A DNA stretch of 8,150 bases from Pseudomonadota bacterium (GTDB lineage: Bacteria; Pseudomonadota; Gammaproteobacteria; Steroidobacterales; GCA-2729495), in NCBI GenBank assembly GCA_030836925.1, contig JAUPLK010000053.1, forward strand, positions 1 to 8,150, written 5' to 3'. Positions 6,494 through 8,150 of the stretch are shown piece by piece. Under the pieces are notes generated by a model. The model was not told where the DNA came from, ran no database searches, and saw only the letters and a list, made by a program, of their open reading frames with translations. Each line of letters begins with the position of its first letter. Positions within the stretch are counted from its first letter, which is position 1. The position numbers were made by a program, and so were the translations under genes.

Positions 6494-7862
6494 CCCGGGG
6501 CTTTTTGGCGGGACGCTTCCAGTTCGGAATGGTGGTCTGCCGGGCGCGCTCGAGTGTGAGCTGATCGGCAGGTGCCGGCTTGGTGATGGTCGAGCCCGCA
6601 CCGATCGTGGCCCCGGCGCCGATTTCGACCGGTGCCACCAGTTCCACGCCCGAACCGATGAAGGCGCCGTCGCCGATGAGGGTGCGGTGCTTGTTGGCGC
6701 CATCGTAGTTGCAGGTGATCGTGCCGGCGCCGACATTCACCTGCTTGCCGATGATCGCGTCGCCGATATAGCTGAGGTGGTTGACCTTGCTGCCGGCACC
6801 GATCACGCTCTTCTTGATCTCGACGAAGTTGCCGAGCTTGGCACCGTCGGCGAGTTGTACCTCGGGGCGCACCCGTGCATAGGGACCGATATCGCAGCGG
6901 GTACCGATCGTGCCCTGCTCGATGACGCAGTGCGAATGAATCACCGTACCGGCACCCACCGTTGCATTGCGCACCAGCGTGAATGGTCCGATGCGGACAC
7001 CATCGCCCAGCACCACCTCGCCTTCGATGATCACGTTTGCATCGATGCAGACATCGCGGCCGCACTTCAGCGTGCCCCGGATGTCGATTCTTTCCGGATC
7101 GGCAAGCGTGACACCGGACAGCATCAGCTCGGTGGTCAGGCGACGACGGAGGATGGTCTCGGCCTCGGCCAGCTGTGCCTTGTCATTGATGCCCAGCACC
7201 TCATCCGGTGAACCCGCGGTGACGGACACCACCGGGATCTCGTCTTTCACGGCCAGTCCAACGCAGTCGGTGAGGTAGAACTCCTTCTGGGCGTTATTGG
7301 CGCGCAGTCGCCTGGTCCAGCCCGCCAGCAGCGCTGCCGGGCAGGCCAGCAGTCCGGTATTTATCTCGTTGATCTCACGCTGGGCGGGTGTGGCGTCCTT
7401 CTCCTCGACGATGGCGCTGATCTTGCCGCGCGCACCACGGATGATCCGGCCATAACCGGTTGGCACCGGCAAGCGCGCGGTCAGTATGGCGAGCTGGCCT
7501 CTTGCCGCTTTGGCCACCAGCTTGCGCAGCGTTTCGGGCAACACCAGCGGCACGTCGCCATAGAGCACCAGCACGACGTCTTTGGGGCGGATACCCGGCA
7601 TCGCCTGGCGCACGGCATGACCGGTACCACGTTGTTCAGCCTGGTGAATCCACTTGATCGGCTGCCCGGCAAAAGCCTGCTTGACCTGCTCACCGCCGTG
7701 CCCGTGCACGATGCGCATCTCGCCTGCTCGCAGGGCTTGCGCCGAACCGAGCACATGCGCGAGCAAGGGTCGACCGGCCAGCGGATGCAATACCTTGGGG
7801 AGGTCCGAGCGCATGCGTTTGCCCTGACCCGCTGCCAGCACGACGACGGTGAGATTTGTCAT
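6483..7862 (-). CDS. glmU: Bifunctional GlmU: glucosamine-1-P acetyltransferase / GlcNAc-1-P uridylyltransferase
   Basis: GlmU acetylates glucosamine-1-phosphate and then transfers UMP to give UDP-GlcNAc, the precursor of peptidoglycan and lipid A. It has 459 residues; E. coli GlmU has 456. The N-terminal pyrophosphorylase domain starts VVVLAAGQGKRMRSDLPKVLHPL (residues 6-28). It has QAEQRGTGHA (74-83) for uridine binding, LYGDVPL with the metal-binding Asp103, and EINTGLL. The C-terminal left-handed beta-helix shows many hexapeptide repeats. It carries the acetyltransferase histidine (His362) in NHLSYIGD, followed by VNVGAGTITCNYDGANK. The ATG at 7862 gives the family N-terminus. A longer reading from 8054 runs through repeat DNA and atpC and is rejected. 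There is no SD; TATAAT sits 6 nt upstream. The last three residues (DRG) and the stop codon come from a REP-like repeat. Confidence 0.98.
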   Translation of the reverse strand: MTNLTVVVLAAGQGKRMRSDLPKVLHPLAGRPLLAHVLGSAQALRAGEMRIVHGHGGEQVKQAFAGQPIKWIHQAEQRGTGHAVRQAMPGIRPKDVVLVLYGDVPLVLPETLRKLVAKAARGQLAILTARLPVPTGYGRIIRGARGKISAIVEEKDATPAQREINEINTGLLACPAALLAGWTRRLRANNAQKEFYLTDCVGLAVKDEIPVVSVTAGSPDEVLGINDKAQLAEAETILRRRLTTELMLSGVTLADPERIDIRGTLKCGRDVCIDANVIIEGEVVLGDGVRIGPFTLVRNATVGAGTVIHSHCVIEQGTIGTRCDIGPYARVRPEVQLADGAKLGNFVEIKKSVIGAGSKVNHLSYIGDAIIGKQVNVGAGTITCNYDGANKHRTLIGDGAFIGSGVELVAPVEIGAGATIGAGSTITKPAPADQLTLERARQTTIPNWKRPAKKPRDRG

Positions 7863-7868
7863 GCCGGA

Positions 7869-7874
7869 ATTATA
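7869..7874 (-). promoter_or_regulatory. TATAAT, consensus -10 hexamer before glmU
   Basis: A perfect TATAAT (7874-7869 on the - strand) lies 6 nt, TCCGGC, before the glmU ATG, between the start codon and the nearest REP-like copy. The -35 window falls in REP sequence and shows no TTGACA-like match. If functional, the transcript would start at about the A of the ATG. Read-through from the atp operon is the simpler source of glmU mRNA. Confidence 0.3.
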
Positions 7875-7875
7875 T

Positions 7876-7999
7876 GTTGGAGCGGCTTCAGCCGCGATTC
7901 TTCTTGCTTGTTGGAGCGCCTTCAGGCGCGATTTTTTGATGTGCAGATCGCGGCTGAAGCCGCTCCCACAGAAGCCGCTCCTACAGAAGCCGCTCCTAC
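7876..7999. repeat. REP-like cluster between atpC and glmU
   Basis: Almost the whole atpC-glmU gap is repeat. Copy A (7876-7898) and copy B (7910-7932) point the same way; copy C (7947-7969) is inverted. A and C share the stem GCGGC/GCCGC, while B has GCGCC/GGCGC, a paired change that keeps the stem. Next to C are two partial copies (7970-7984 and 7985-7999), each a 15-bp unit AGAAGCCGCTCCTAC. With the matching part of C (7955-7969) these make three tandem units. The last unit contains the atpC stop codon. The arrangement resembles a BIME, that is, paired REP sequences in opposite orientation. Confidence 0.85.
7913..7937 (+). terminator. Hairpin plus T-run in REP copy B, + strand
   Basis: GCGCC-TTCA-GGCGC (7916-7929) is followed by GA and a run of six T (7932-7937). 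This has the shape of an intrinsic terminator, but for + strand transcription, antisense to atpC and glmU. No + strand gene enters here, so its role, if any, would be to stop antisense reading into the atp operon. Confidence 0.35.
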
Positions 8000-8150
8000 T
8001 TGCGCTTGCCCTTGAGCTTCTGGGCAGCGCGATAGCGGGCTGCCGCCTCGACAAGCTGCCCCTGCGCGTGGGCCAGGTCTTCCTTGCCGGTCGCGCCTTT
8101 CAGGGCATCCTCGGCGGCGCGGCGCGCCTCATCCGCAGCCTGTTCGTCGA
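7996..8150 (-). CDS. atpC: ATP synthase epsilon subunit, C-terminal end (5' end outside window)
   Basis: Fifty codons and a TAG stop are visible, ending DEARRAAEDALKGATGKEDLA, HAQGQLVEAAARYRAAQKLK and GKRK. This is the two-helix C-terminal domain of F1-ATPase epsilon: an Ala/Glu/Arg-rich first helix, a short turn, and a second helix with the A-x-A-x-L-x-x-A-x-A-R-x-x-A pattern. Epsilon couples the rotor to the catalytic head and its C-terminal domain can inhibit ATP hydrolysis. The identification rests on this pattern plus synteny, since atpC directly precedes glmU in many gammaproteobacteria. The rest of the gene, including the N-terminal beta-sandwich, lies beyond the window. The stop codon TAG (7998-7996) is part of a REP-like unit that begins immediately after the last lysine codons. 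Confidence 0.85.
   Translation of the reverse strand, partial: DEQAADEARRAAEDALKGATGKEDLAHAQGQLVEAAARYRAAQKLKGKRK

Noticed and set aside
7863..8054. Extension of glmU to an ATG at 8054 (523 aa)
   Set aside because: The added 64 residues are REP DNA read as protein (SGFCRSGFCGSGFSRD-like) plus an overlap with atpC. GlmU similarity begins at the ATG at 7862.

Overview
The window is chromosomal DNA from a GC-rich proteobacterium, most likely a gammaproteobacterium. Three things suggest this: the order atpC-glmU-glmS (classic in that class), GlmU and GlmS sequences close to the enterobacterial type, and GGAGCGGCTTCAGCCGCGAT palindromes of the REP kind that are frequent in Pseudomonas/Xanthomonas-like genomes. 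I cannot name a genus from sequence alone. I see no rRNA, tRNA, CRISPR array, transposase or phage gene.

Left part (1-3698). A VAO/GlcD-type FAD-linked oxidase on the + strand enters from the left edge and ends at 1570. It converges on a luciferase-like (LLM) flavin/F420-type oxidoreductase on the - strand (1605-2630). A 228-bp divergent intergenic region follows, with an 8-bp inverted repeat laid over a plausible - strand promoter. It leads to a family 2 glycosyltransferase on the + strand (2859-3698). These three genes look like accessory or metabolic genes and show no obvious shared pathway.

Right part (3695-8150). All genes run on the - strand, in transcription order: the 3' end of atpC (ATP synthase epsilon), glmU, glmS, an RraB-domain protein and a GNAT acetyltransferase. 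GlmS makes glucosamine-6-phosphate. GlmU carries out the last two steps to UDP-GlcNAc, for peptidoglycan and LPS. The RraB-like and GNAT genes follow glmS with gaps of 11 and -4 nt and probably share its transcript. The conserved 3' end of glmS would be an attTn7 target.

The most notable structure is non-coding. A set of REP-like palindromes sits between atpC and glmU and again at the glmU/glmS junction. In both places the repeat itself supplies the stop codon of the upstream gene. One copy shows a compensatory base-pair change that supports a real stem. The GNAT and glycosyltransferase genes end tail to tail on one shared CTAG. I do not see a convincing undescribed multi-gene system; the useful leads are these repeat, stop-codon and regulatory arrangements.
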